Shown in pieces: positions 47,279 to 56,329 of a DNA stretch of 64,000 bases. Below the pieces are notes generated by a model. The model made no database searches and was not told the origin of the DNA. It saw nothing but the letters and a program-made list of their open reading frames with translations. The stretch is from the NCBI RefSeq assembly GCF_001858025.1, contig NZ_LZQD01000004.1, positions 103,861 through 167,860 of the forward strand, read 5' to 3'. The translations under genes were made by a program, and so were the position numbers. Numbering within the stretch: position 1 is the stretch's first letter; every line of letters begins with the position of its first letter. Source of the stretch: Trichormus sp. NMC-1. Its GTDB lineage: Bacteria > Cyanobacteriota > Cyanobacteriia > Cyanobacteriales > Nostocaceae.

Positions 47279-47776
47279 TTATCTACGAAAATGGAAAATT
47301 GGCATAGTAAATAAACCCCAAGCCAAACCAGTAATTAAACCAAAAGGAGTAACAATATAATTATTAAAATCCCATAAATCGAAAATCTGCGCTGCTAATT
47401 CCCACGGATAAGCCATCATTAATACACTAGCAAAAGCAGCACCATTCCAACCATATTGACTTAACCAAAAAACGCCTTTTCCATTAGTTACCGCATAGAA
47501 AATCCGAGTAATTAATAACCCCGTCACAGTTCCATAACAGCGCATACAAACCGCCATAATAAAAGGTGAAGATAACTCCAAACCCATACTAGGCTGTGGA
47601 CAGACATGATTACCCATAAAGTAAATAATGTCCGCAATACCCGGAAGCAAAAACACACTAGACGCAGCCAAAAAAGGAGCAATAGGGGGACCAAAAACCA
47701 TCCCAGCTAACAGGAAATCAGCAAAAAAACTTACCAAATTAATCTGTAAACCCCTTGACAAAATAACCCTTTGCAT
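47279..47776 (-). CDS. DUF2085 membrane protein
   Basis: A 165-residue membrane protein of DUF2085: HVCPQPSMGLELSSPFIMAVCMRCYGTVTGLLI carries the family Cys residues (C-P...C-x-R-C). About four hydrophobic segments. Function unknown; homologues are common in cyanobacteria. The frame starts MQRVILSRGLQIN. Convergent with the amidase gene. Confidence 0.85.
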   Translation of the reverse strand: MQRVILSRGLQINLVSFFADFLLAGMVFGPPIAPFLAASSVFLLPGIADIIYFMGNHVCPQPSMGLELSSPFIMAVCMRCYGTVTGLLITRIFYAVTNGKGVFWLSQYGWNGAAFASVLMMAYPWELAAQIFDLWDFNNYIVTPFGLITGLAWGLFTMPIFHFRR

Positions 47777-47803
47777 CTTCCTTCCTTTACGCGAAAAAAT
47801 TTC

Positions 47804-48601
47804 TTAATCTATTGTATCTGGATCAATACCCATTTCTCGCAATCGTGCTGCTAATTGTGCTGCTTTGTATTCTGCTTGTTCAGCCCTTTGTTGTTGTTGT
47901 TCAGCCCTGAATCTTTCTAACTGGGCTTCTTCCTTACCCACCAATAATAAATTACCATCTAAATCCCACCAGCGCAGCCAAAGTTGTTCAGGATTATTTA
48001 AATAACTTCCTTGCCATAATCCTAATTCTACACCTAAAGGGGGAATTTGGTAATGTCCGCGTTCGTTAGGTTGCATTTTTTGGTAAGAAAAATCTACCAA
48101 GTGATAAACTTCTAATTTATCATTATTGACTTCATAAATAGCATAATAGGGAATGCGGATAATGCGTTCATATACCCAAAATTTACCAGGTTTTTCACCT
48201 TCCTGTAAACCTGTGAGAGGTGTGGTATCTCGTTCTTCTTCACCATTACCACTGGCTAATTCTATCGCAATTAATGGGGGTATATATTCCCGCCATAATA
48301 CATAAGAACGGCGAATTTTACCTGCTAATCTTGGTGCTACATCAGGGACATAAAACCAATCTGGTGCTACTGTACCTTTTTCTGGTGGTTCGGTTTCGCG
48401 CCAATAAATACCACAATCTTGACCTATACAAAATTGTCCATCTGGATGTAACTTTTGTAAAGTTTGAATAATTGAATCTGTGATGATTATGCTTTGGGGA
48501 TGTTCTTGAAAGTTCTTCACAAAAGTACCATCAGACTCTGGTAGTTGAGTATGATCAGGAAACTGCGGTGGTATGGCAATATCAGCCAGGGTTTCACTCA
48601 T
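47804..48601 (-). CDS. Uma2-family (DUF820) putative endonuclease
   Basis: A 265-residue paralogue of the protein at 3042-3788. Shared parts: PDHTQLPESDGTFVKNFQEHPQS, QDCGIYWR, APDWFYVPDV, RRSYVLWREYIPPLIAIELASGNGEEERD, WLRWWDLDGNLL. It ends with a Gln/Glu/Ala-rich helix and 'LAARLREMGIDPDTID'. Probable PD-(D/E)XK-fold nuclease of unknown role. Just upstream of DUF2085 in the same direction (27-base gap). Confidence 0.85.
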   Translation of the reverse strand: MSETLADIAIPPQFPDHTQLPESDGTFVKNFQEHPQSIIITDSIIQTLQKLHPDGQFCIGQDCGIYWRETEPPEKGTVAPDWFYVPDVAPRLAGKIRRSYVLWREYIPPLIAIELASGNGEEERDTTPLTGLQEGEKPGKFWVYERIIRIPYYAIYEVNNDKLEVYHLVDFSYQKMQPNERGHYQIPPLGVELGLWQGSYLNNPEQLWLRWWDLDGNLLLVGKEEAQLERFRAEQQQQRAEQAEYKAAQLAARLREMGIDPDTID

Positions 48602-48666
48602 ACTATTTAAAGGATTGCAGTTGTTAATTTAATATTATATCAGGAAATAAGTAACAACGATTATCT

Positions 48667-48736
48667 AAGAAGTTGGGGATCTTGGGGGTTGTGATTGTCA
48701 GAATCAGGATGTCCAGGATTTGAGGATTTACAGGAT
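48667..48736. repeat. half palindrome and 'caggatt' repeat, copy 4
   Basis: aagaagttggggatct matches one arm of the thiC terminator palindrome with one mismatch. It is followed by aatcaggatgtccaggattt and a further aggatttacaggattttt, the dispersed repeat of 30165-30270. Confidence 0.65.
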
Positions 48737-48738
48737 TT

Positions 48739-48933
48739 TTATCCATAAAAATTATGATTGTTTTCTTTCTCCAATTCCAATAAGACCTTAGCTACATCTT
48801 CAGCAATTTCTAAAGCTTCTTGTACTGTTTTACCTTCTGCCACTAAACCTTGTAAATCATCACTTGTAGCTACAAAATATTCTTGTTCATCTTCAATAAT
48901 TTTTTCAATTTTGAGTCGAATTAGGGTTCGCAT
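48739..48933 (-). CDS. HicB-like/DUF1902 antitoxin, orphan
   Basis: A 64-residue protein: RLKIEKIIEDEQEYFVATSDDLQGLVAEGKTVQEALEIAEDVAKVLLEL. This is the partial RNase H-like HicB fold (strand pair ending in L-x-G-L-V-A-E-G, then a long helix). No hicA follows on either side. Possibly a stray antitoxin, or it pairs with a toxin elsewhere. Confidence 0.7.
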   Translation of the reverse strand: MRTLIRLKIEKIIEDEQEYFVATSDDLQGLVAEGKTVQEALEIAEDVAKVLLELEKENNHNFYG

Positions 48934-49051
48934 TTAGTTAACCTTGATAGTGAGTACAGGAATAAATGGTACTACTTATAGTATAATTCTCTGTGTCTTC
49001 TGTGCTTGGAGTGGTTCGTTTATTCAATGAAATTGAACTCAAATAAAGATA

Positions 49052-49279
49052 TTAAAATTTACCCCATTCTTCAGTTGTGGGTGTGGTAATATCTTCAAAA
49101 TATTGAACCTTACCACGGAGGGAATTAAATAATTCTGCTGTTGAACTTTTGACAGCAATATTTTCTGGTGTTGTAGTTTCTATAAAAGTAATTAAAACTT
49201 CACTTTCTAATATATTTTTCGGAATTTCAGCTAACTCAATTTTTCCATTTTTATAGATTCCTTTCACAGTTTGTAACAT
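49052..49279 (-). CDS. antitoxin-like small protein, orphan
   Basis: A 75-residue protein (MLQTVKGIYKNGKIELAEIPKNILESEVLITFIE...) that starts like the beta-hairpin antitoxins found before PIN toxins (V-K-G-x-Y-x-N-G-x-I-x-L). The tail 'FNSLRGKVQYFEDITTPTTEEWGKF' should contact the toxin. No PIN gene is adjacent; the space to 48934 is non-coding. The ATG one codon upstream (49282) is also possible. Confidence 0.6.
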   Translation of the reverse strand: MLQTVKGIYKNGKIELAEIPKNILESEVLITFIETTTPENIAVKSSTAELFNSLRGKVQYFEDITTPTTEEWGKF

Positions 49280-49398
49280 CACTAATTATCTCCTTATGTT
49301 TTTTATATTATAATTCTCTGCGACTCTGCGCCTCTGCGTGAAAAAAAACAAAGACACAAAAACCCTTAGCGTCTTTGCGTCTTTGCGTGAGATATTCC

Positions 49399-51510
49399 TT
49401 AACCTACATTAGCAACATAAGGACTCGTCAACTTATCCAATTGCTGAGTTAACAGACTGAGGAACAAACCCACATCAGTCACCACACCTACAGATTCTAT
49501 TGAACCGCGATCGCTCAATTTTGTCACCACAGCCGGATTAATGTCCACACAAACCATCTTCACACCCGCAGGAGTCATATTCCCTACCCCAATAGAATGC
49601 AGCATAGAAGACAGCATCAAAATCATATCCGCACCTTCAATGATTTTAGAATATTCCTGTTGTGCTAAAATCAGGTTCATTTGCGTATCTGGTAAAGGTC
49701 CATCATCCCGAATTGAACCAGCGAGAGAAAAGGGAATGTTATTTTTTACACATTCATACATCACCCCGCTTTTCACCACTCCCGCTTCTACAGCTTTAGC
49801 AATGCTTCCAAAACGGCGGATAGTATTAATTACCTTCAAATGATGTCGGTGGCCACCACGCACAGCCACACCCCTCTTCATATCCACACCCAGGGATGTT
49901 CCCAGCAGGTTTTGTTCCATATCATGAACAGCGATCGCATTTCCGCCTAAAAGACCTTGAACGTAACCTTCCCGAACTAACCGACATAGATGTTCACCAC
50001 CACCGGTGTGAATCACCACAGGACCAGCCGTGACAACTACTTTACCGCCGCTATCCTTAATTTTACGTAATTCCCAAGCTACTTGTTCAACGACTAATTC
50101 CACCCGTCTTTCACTGGAAACACCGGAAGACATGAAGCTGAACTCTTGAGAATTGCGTTGTTCTCGTGATTCGGCTTTGCGGACAGTGCGGATACCTAAA
50201 ACATCAACTACGACGCGATCGCCTATTTCCAAATCACGCAATAGCTTACACTTAGCTACTATACCATCGGCAGTTTGAGAAATAGCGATCGCACCATCCA
50301 TGCGTTGATTCTGCACTTTCAGCCATTCCCCATTTACCCGTATTTCAGTCGGATAAATCGTGCTGACATAGAAATCATCAGGAGCAACACCCGCTTGGAT
50401 CACAGGTTCTAACTTAGCATCCCGTTCATCTTGGGGTAAATCAACCGCACCCAAATCAATCAACTGAGATATAATCTCTTCCATCACCTCATGGGATGGT
50501 GCAGATACCCTCACCTCAGCCGCAGATGTACTTTGACGTTGTTCTCCCAAGTTGAATTTGAGAACTTGGAAACTTCCCCCCATTTCCACAATCAAATCTA
50601 AAGCGCGGTTAATCAAACCTGCATCTAGCAAATGTCCTTCCATGCGAATGACACGACTTTCTACGGATGCGTTAGCGTGAATTTCATCACCAATGGGTTC
50701 TGTTACCCGCAAAGTCAAGCATTTAGCCGCACCACCAGCTTTGAGAAATTCGGTTAAAGGCGTTTCAATGACTTGAAAACCAACTTCAGCCAAACGTGAT
50801 TTTAGATTCTCACTGGCTTTGTTCATAATCACGATGCTATCAACATTCACCGCATTACAAGCAAAATTAACAGCATCAGCTTCTTCAATAGCGATCCGCT
50901 TTTCCGGTGCAACACGCATTTCAATGACGCGATTAGAGTAGGAATCAAAAGCACCAGGGTAATACAGCAAATAACCATTAGCTAACGGACAGAAGCAGGT
51001 ATCAAGGTGATAAAAACGCTCATCCATCAACCGCAAAGAAATCACCTCAATGTCCAGCCATTTAGCCAGGTAGGGGTGAGAATCTAATTCTGACCGGAAA
51101 CCGTATCCAGCCCATAACCACCGCCCTTCCCGGTCTAGGAGTGCATCACCAGCACCTTCAAAGGGCAGGTCTTTGGGAAGTGTGTAAACATTAAAACCAT
51201 TATTTTCAAACCACTGTTGAAAATACGGTTCTTCACCTTGACGTTCTTTATGTAAAAAGCGGCTGAGAACGACATTTTCACCGAGGACTAAACCCGCATT
51301 GGCACTGAATACCATATCAGGCCAACCTTTTTCTGGGGCAACTAAATCAACAATGGCATGATTTTTGATAACATTGTATAATTTATTCCATTGTTCCACC
51401 GCGCGATCGCGTGAGGATTTGTGAATATTCCCTTCCATCCACGGATTAATCACATAATCCACATCGTAATGGTCAGGAGCGCACATTAAAAACCGAATTT
51501 GGGAAACCAT
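49399..51510 (-). CDS. agrE: bifunctional arginine dihydrolase/ornithine cyclodeaminase
   Basis: A 703-residue AgrE/ArgZ-type enzyme. The N-terminal domain (1-280) breaks arginine to ornithine and ammonia: N71 (SANAG), H168 (RFYHLDTC) and the nucleophile C264 (GGAAKCLTL) are in place. The C-terminal LOR/SDH-type half (about 285-700) turns ornithine to proline with NAD. In Anabaena it degrades arginine derived from cyanophycin, and its activity supports diazotrophic growth. The stop lies close to a repeat-rich spacer. Length is as expected. Confidence 0.96.
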   Translation of the reverse strand: MVSQIRFLMCAPDHYDVDYVINPWMEGNIHKSSRDRAVEQWNKLYNVIKNHAIVDLVAPEKGWPDMVFSANAGLVLGENVVLSRFLHKERQGEEPYFQQWFENNGFNVYTLPKDLPFEGAGDALLDREGRWLWAGYGFRSELDSHPYLAKWLDIEVISLRLMDERFYHLDTCFCPLANGYLLYYPGAFDSYSNRVIEMRVAPEKRIAIEEADAVNFACNAVNVDSIVIMNKASENLKSRLAEVGFQVIETPLTEFLKAGGAAKCLTLRVTEPIGDEIHANASVESRVIRMEGHLLDAGLINRALDLIVEMGGSFQVLKFNLGEQRQSTSAAEVRVSAPSHEVMEEIISQLIDLGAVDLPQDERDAKLEPVIQAGVAPDDFYVSTIYPTEIRVNGEWLKVQNQRMDGAIAISQTADGIVAKCKLLRDLEIGDRVVVDVLGIRTVRKAESREQRNSQEFSFMSSGVSSERRVELVVEQVAWELRKIKDSGGKVVVTAGPVVIHTGGGEHLCRLVREGYVQGLLGGNAIAVHDMEQNLLGTSLGVDMKRGVAVRGGHRHHLKVINTIRRFGSIAKAVEAGVVKSGVMYECVKNNIPFSLAGSIRDDGPLPDTQMNLILAQQEYSKIIEGADMILMLSSMLHSIGVGNMTPAGVKMVCVDINPAVVTKLSDRGSIESVGVVTDVGLFLSLLTQQLDKLTSPYVANVG

Positions 51511-51901
51511 AAAAATTTTTACTTCGCTTTTCAGTAATCTCTTCTGGATACAGAGTTTTGGTGTTCTACTTCTGTCAAATCTGCTACTTAATCGCTACCT
51601 TCTGTTTTTGGTAGGCTTTATAAGGCGATCGCTTCACTCGCCGTAGGCATCGTTATTATTCTATTACCACTAGGGACAATGTGAGAGAATAAAGCAAAAA
51701 ATGTGTTATGAGGGATGTTAGAGTATGGCTAATAAGCGTGTGCAAAAGCATATTTTATGTAACAAGGTAAGTATAGTTTTTTTCTCGACATCATCAACTA
51801 AAACTTATTAAAGTTATAAAATCAAACGAGTGATATCGAAATTAGAGATAAAATGAAACAGCATCCTTAATAGTATTTCTATATTGGAATATAGGCGAAA
51901 C
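51511..51901. other. spacer upstream of agrE and the ATPase cassette
   Basis: 390 bases between divergent genes. Contains the HIP1-bearing segment ggcgatcgcttcactcgccg (a common short repeat) and a 28-codon frame at 51725 that I do not trust. Both promoters must lie here. No clear NtcA box (gta-N8-tac) was seen. Confidence 0.5.
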
Positions 51902-53338
51902 ATGAAAATCAAATTCTCAAATTTAGGCGGTATTCAAGAAACAGAGTTAGATTTGCGTCCTCTGACAGTAATTATTGGACCGAATAATTCAAATAAAACC
52001 TATATTGCCTATTCTACCTACGGTTTATGGCAGCGTGCTGGTAGAATTTTACGTATCCCATCATATACTTCTCATAATTTAAAAATTAATCAGCAAGGAG
52101 AAGGTACTTGGTCTTTGACAATAGATAATAATCTACTTGATTTATTTGTAAAGGATGTGGAAGAAACAGCAAAAAATTTTAAAGGAAGTACGTTAGAATC
52201 ATTTTTTCAAGATTCTAGTCGCAAGCTTTTTTTGGAAACATCATTTCAAATAATCATTTCTCGTCAAGAAGTGGAAAATGCAATACATCAACTAATTCAA
52301 CAGAAAGTTTTTGATGTTATGGGTGAAACTTCTATAAAAATTAGCCGACAAGATAATATTTTATTTTTTAAGATAGATAGTGAAATTGAGGAAATAGATA
52401 TAAGCTCAAATAATAAATTTACTGATTTAAACAATAGAATAAAGTTGTCATTTATACTTATTATTAAAGCAATACTTTTTTCTAATGCCTTTCCATTTCC
52501 GGCTGAACGAAATGCTTTTGTAAATACCTATAAAATATTAGCAAATAGGCGTTACAAAATTCTTAAAGACACTCAAAGAGAATTGTTTAATAGTAGTTCA
52601 ATAAGACAACTTGAATTACTAACAGAACAAGGGGATATTCTTTATCCACAACCAGTAGAAGATTTTTTAGATTTCTTATCTGAAATAGAAATTCAAAAAA
52701 TACCGAAAATTAATCCAAGTGATAAGAATGAATTTCAGAGGTTAGCTGATGAAATTGAGGAACAACTACAAAACAAAAATAAAACTAATCTAAAATCTAC
52801 TAAACTAGGTGGAAAAGAAATTAAAGTTTCAGTTAAAAAAGGTTTAGAAATTGATATATATAATGCTTCATCTTCTATTAAACAACTTGCACCATTATTG
52901 TTATATTTAAGATATCGTGCAAGTAAAGGTGATTTTCTGGTAATAGATGAACCAGAGATGAACTTACACCCAGAATCACAAGCAAAACTACTGGAAGCAT
53001 TATCTATCCTTGTTAATCTTGGTGTGAGAATTTTACTCACAACCCATAGTCCATATATTATGGCACATTTGAATAATTTAGTTAATGGTAATCATGAAAA
53101 TCCTGAAATATTAAAACGTCAATCTTCATCTTTATATCTTCAAGATGACAGAGCATTTTTACCTATGGATAAAGTTAGTGCGTATGAAATGAAAGATAAT
53201 AAATTAGTCTCATTAAATGATCCAGACTATGGTATAAGATGGGATACTTTAAGTGATGTTTCTGTAGATATTCAACAAAAGTTTTTTCAAATTTATGAAG
53301 CAGGACAAGAAAAACCAGATGAAGAAACAGAAGAATAG
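51902..53338 (+). CDS. AAA family (OLD/ABC-like) ATPase of a three-gene cassette
   Basis: A 478-residue SMC/ABC-like ATPase. Start MKIKFSNLGGIQETELDLRPL then P-loop IIGPNNSNKTYIAYS. The P-loop reads N-S-N-K-T, with Asn where Gly normally precedes the Lys. The middle (130-330) is Lys/Glu-rich and coiled. The signature region GLEIDIYNASSSIKQLAPLLLYL, Walker B VIDEPEMNLHPESQ and the His switch LLTTHSPYIMAHL are standard. No TOPRIM domain. It overlaps the next gene by 44 bases, so the two proteins are made together. Such ATPase-nuclease pairs are typical of anti-phage systems. Confidence 0.85.
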   Translation: MKIKFSNLGGIQETELDLRPLTVIIGPNNSNKTYIAYSTYGLWQRAGRILRIPSYTSHNLKINQQGEGTWSLTIDNNLLDLFVKDVEETAKNFKGSTLESFFQDSSRKLFLETSFQIIISRQEVENAIHQLIQQKVFDVMGETSIKISRQDNILFFKIDSEIEEIDISSNNKFTDLNNRIKLSFILIIKAILFSNAFPFPAERNAFVNTYKILANRRYKILKDTQRELFNSSSIRQLELLTEQGDILYPQPVEDFLDFLSEIEIQKIPKINPSDKNEFQRLADEIEEQLQNKNKTNLKSTKLGGKEIKVSVKKGLEIDIYNASSSIKQLAPLLLYLRYRASKGDFLVIDEPEMNLHPESQAKLLEALSILVNLGVRILLTTHSPYIMAHLNNLVNGNHENPEILKRQSSSLYLQDDRAFLPMDKVSAYEMKDNKLVSLNDPDYGIRWDTLSDVSVDIQQKFFQIYEAGQEKPDEETEE

Positions 53339-54221
53339 TCCTGCTCAAATTCTCAAGGATAAAAAAGATAAACTAGACTGGCAAAATTTTAACTTTCTAG
53401 AAAATCTGCTAGTGTTCTGTACAGTACCAGGAAGAAGTGTTCCTAAAGAAAGTGGTGTACATTTTCGGATAAGTTTAGATTCTCAAAATAAATCTATATG
53501 TATTTTATTTGAAATAGATAGAAGAAATGATCCTCTTATCAGAAATCAAGCATTAAAGCGTCCAGATTATATGTCTCTTTATGTTGATGCTAATTCTTGC
53601 ATTTGCACCATTATTGAAATGAAAGGTAAGAATCACAACTCTTTAGAAAATGGAATTGAACAAATTTTAAAATTGAAAGAAATTTTACAAACTGAAATTT
53701 CCAATCATTTACCTAGCAAACTAAAGGTTAAATATCAAGGAATTTTATTAACTCCATATAATTCACAAGTTCCCTCTAAAAAAATAGTAGAAGTAGCTTC
53801 AAAAGGTTTTATTATTTTACCAATTCAATATGATAATAAAGCAGAATTATATCCTTATGTTTCAAAGAAAAATAAACTAACCGAAATAAGTAAAAAATAT
53901 AATCATCAAGAAATTACTGAATCAACAGCTTTGCTTATTGAAGAAATTTTAACAACAATAGCATTACCAAAACGTATACATGATGAATACTATTCTAGCA
54001 ATTTTCTAGTTGGGAATGATAGAGAAGGGATTTATATTAACTATTTATTACCAAATGATACCGATTATATAACTTTATTTGCGAATACAAAATATACTGA
54101 AATTAATATAGATGAAAATGAATACAAAGAGAACATAAAAAATGAATTAGAGTTACTTAATCTGATAAATAGATTAGCGATAAAGTTTTCAAATAACCCA
54201 ATATCAAATTATGATAACTAA
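53295..54221 (+). CDS. PD-(D/E)XK-like protein of the ATPase cassette
   Basis: A 308-residue protein (300 from the ATG at 53319). The segment RPDYMSLYVDANSCICTIIEMKGKNHNSLENGIEQILKL has the spacing of a restriction-endonuclease-like site: P-D, then E-x-K on a following strand, then a helix with Gln. The C-terminal half shows no clear motif. It overlaps the ATPase gene by 44 bases upstream and the third gene by 11 bases downstream. Best guess: the effector nuclease controlled by the ATPase. No family name is known to me. Confidence 0.65.
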   Translation: MKQDKKNQMKKQKNSPAQILKDKKDKLDWQNFNFLENLLVFCTVPGRSVPKESGVHFRISLDSQNKSICILFEIDRRNDPLIRNQALKRPDYMSLYVDANSCICTIIEMKGKNHNSLENGIEQILKLKEILQTEISNHLPSKLKVKYQGILLTPYNSQVPSKKIVEVASKGFIILPIQYDNKAELYPYVSKKNKLTEISKKYNHQEITESTALLIEEILTTIALPKRIHDEYYSSNFLVGNDREGIYINYLLPNDTDYITLFANTKYTEINIDENEYKENIKNELELLNLINRLAIKFSNNPISNYDN

Positions 54222-54393
54222 GACAGTTACTAATCAAAACTTTAAAATACTGTTACAAGGTTTAGTAAAAGCTTCCGAGAGTCAAATGAAATTAATTTTA
54301 GCTGAACGTGAAGTAGTACAACTAGAAGCACAATTAACTCCTAAAATTATCGCTTCTCTTCAACAACGAATAAGTAACACGACTAGAGTGTGA
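54211..54393 (+). CDS. small helical protein, third member of the ATPase cassette
   Basis: A 60-residue protein (MITKTVTNQNFKILLQGLVKASESQMKLILAEREVVQLEAQLTPKII...) overlapping the nuclease-like gene by 11 bases. Mostly helix with heptad-like spacing. It could be a small subunit or an inhibitor. The overlap is the main evidence that it is real. Confidence 0.5.
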   Translation: MITKTVTNQNFKILLQGLVKASESQMKLILAEREVVQLEAQLTPKIIASLQQRISNTTRV

Positions 54394-54478
54394 ACCAAAA
54401 AACACACAAACTACATAATTTAGCAGAGCAATCATGGTAGATTGTTACACAGCTAAACCTTGATAACTTGATAAAAAT

Positions 54479-56098
54479 ATGCAAAACAGAAACAGTAGCT
54501 TTCTAGTTGGTAACACCAGAGGAGACAATGTTCTCCGCTTCGATGCTGCTACAGGTAACTATTTAGGAGAGTTTATCACTGCTGGACTTGGTGGACTCAA
54601 AAATCCTGACACCTTGCTTTTTGGACCCGATGGAAACGATGACGGTAAAAGCGAACTTTATGTGGCCAGTGGTTCAGAACCAGGAAGTTCCTCTATTTTA
54701 AGGTTTGACGGACAAACTGGTAATTTTATTGATGTCTTTATCGGCGATAATCCAGATACAGACATAGATGAAACCGGGGGTTTGATTCGTCCCTACGGAG
54801 TTGCTTATGGACCAGATGGAAATTTTTACGTTTCCAGTTTTCTCAGTGATCAAATATTACGCTACAACGGTGAAACTGGAGAATTTATTGATATTTTCGC
54901 TCAGGGAAATGGTCAAGCAGGTGGTTTAAATGGAGCAAACGGGCTACTGTTTATTAATAACAGTCTCTATGTTACAACTCAAGGTAGTGTAGCTACAGTT
55001 AATTCTGATACTGGAGAAGTTTCCGCTGATTTTAGTGCAGGTTTTTCTAGTCAAGTTTTACGTTATGATTCACTAGCAGCAGGAACAACACCCACAATTT
55101 TTGCTACACCTCAACCTTCACCAGATAGTTTTGATTTTGTCAGTTTGCTAGGTTTAGCTGTTGGTAAAGATGGTGACTTATATGTGAGTGATTTTGCCAA
55201 TGATATTCTACGCTATGACTTGGAAACTGGGGATTTAGTAGATAGGCTTTCTACAAATTATACAACTGATACGCCACCCAGTAATAATTTTATTGGTAGT
55301 CTGGCTTTTGCGCCTAATGGTGATTTGCTCACCGTTGGTTTTGATTTTACTACCGACAATCAAGGTGCAATTCTTCAGTATGACACTGAAGTTGCTTCAC
55401 CTGTTAACCCTTATGAGGTTTTAGTTCCCACAAACCCAATTCTTGAACGTCCTGTTGGTATAACTTTTTTCCCCACAGAAAGCAAGTTAGTATTTGGAAC
55501 TTCGGGAAATGATGATTTAAAAGCAGGTGTGGATTTAGAAGCTGTTGTCGATATTGTCTTTACTGGTGCTGGTGATGATAAGGTTGACTTGGCTATCAAA
55601 AGTTATGCTAGTGATAACCGCGTCTTCTTAGGTAGTGGTAATGACATCATAGATGTTAATGACCAGGATAGGGCTTTCGGTGGTTCCGGTGATGATATTT
55701 TTGATGCTACCGATAGTAAAGGTGATAATCGAATGTCAGGCGGTGCAGGGAATGATACCTTTTTTGTTGGTAGTGGCGATAGGGCTTTGGGAGGTGCAGG
55801 TGCGGATCTATTTGTTGTTCAGTCCGGTGGTGATAATCTATTAGCCGGTGGTGCTGGTGCTGACGAGTTCCAGATTGTTACCGTTGAACTACCAGATGCA
55901 GCTAATACAATTTTAGATTTTCAGGTTGGTATTGATGTTATCAGTATCGCTGGTGCTGCTGGACTTGGTATTTCCGCCACTACTTTGGTTTTGCAGGAAA
56001 TTGGTGGCAACACAGAGATTAGCTTTGGTAATAAAACTCTAGCCATTCTCAATGATGTTACTGGCTTAAATGTTGAACTTGTCAGATTTAACAGCTAA
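54479..56098 (+). CDS. beta-propeller protein with RTX-like C-terminal repeats
   Basis: A 539-residue protein. Residues 1-325 are propeller (NHL/SMP30-like) blades: FLVGNTRGDNVLRFDAATGNY, LRFDGQTGNFIDVF, LRYNGETGEFIDIF, LRYDLETGDLVDRL. Residues 340-480 hold glycine-Asp repeats such as GTSGNDDL, GAGDDKVDL, LGSGNDIID, GGAGNDTF and GGAGADEF, which bind Ca2+ in hemolysin-type proteins. The last 60 residues are the usual post-RTX domain. No N-terminal signal peptide: it probably leaves by a type I exporter using its C-terminus. No exporter genes are adjacent. Confidence 0.8.
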   Translation: MQNRNSSFLVGNTRGDNVLRFDAATGNYLGEFITAGLGGLKNPDTLLFGPDGNDDGKSELYVASGSEPGSSSILRFDGQTGNFIDVFIGDNPDTDIDETGGLIRPYGVAYGPDGNFYVSSFLSDQILRYNGETGEFIDIFAQGNGQAGGLNGANGLLFINNSLYVTTQGSVATVNSDTGEVSADFSAGFSSQVLRYDSLAAGTTPTIFATPQPSPDSFDFVSLLGLAVGKDGDLYVSDFANDILRYDLETGDLVDRLSTNYTTDTPPSNNFIGSLAFAPNGDLLTVGFDFTTDNQGAILQYDTEVASPVNPYEVLVPTNPILERPVGITFFPTESKLVFGTSGNDDLKAGVDLEAVVDIVFTGAGDDKVDLAIKSYASDNRVFLGSGNDIIDVNDQDRAFGGSGDDIFDATDSKGDNRMSGGAGNDTFFVGSGDRALGGAGADLFVVQSGGDNLLAGGAGADEFQIVTVELPDAANTILDFQVGIDVISIAGAAGLGISATTLVLQEIGGNTEISFGNKTLAILNDVTGLNVELVRFNS

Positions 56099-56282
56099 AG
56101 CTACTGACATCCGAATAAAATACTCACCCTGAACAATTGTTAATATAAAGTTATGTAACAGTTTTAGCAAATTTCCCCCCATTAACTAATTTCTATGACA
56201 TCATGAAATCTGAGAAGTAATTCGGCGACCGCGTTTGTTTTTAATATTGATAGGCTTTCTCCTTTTGGTACTTACAGACTTT

Positions 56283-56323
56283 TCTCCGAAACCTAAATCT
56301 CTACACTCTTATGATTTCGGAGA
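56283..56323 (+). promoter_or_regulatory. hairpin that hides the ribosome binding site of the RNA-binding protein gene
   Basis: tctccgaaa (56283-56291) pairs exactly over 9 bp with tttcggaga (56315-56323). The strand tttcggaga contains the ggaga Shine-Dalgarno sequence, 6 bases before ATG 56330. In this stem the ribosome site is closed. Such genes are induced in the cold in cyanobacteria, with 5' leader control known for rbpA1; a simple RNA thermometer would act the opposite way, so the control may need a helper protein or alternative folds. Confidence 0.65.
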
Positions 56324-56329
56324 CAATCT

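Noticed and set aside
51725..51811. 28-codon plus-strand frame (MANKRVQKHILCNKV...)
   Set aside because: No ribosome binding site and a hydrophobic unlikely tail; probably chance.
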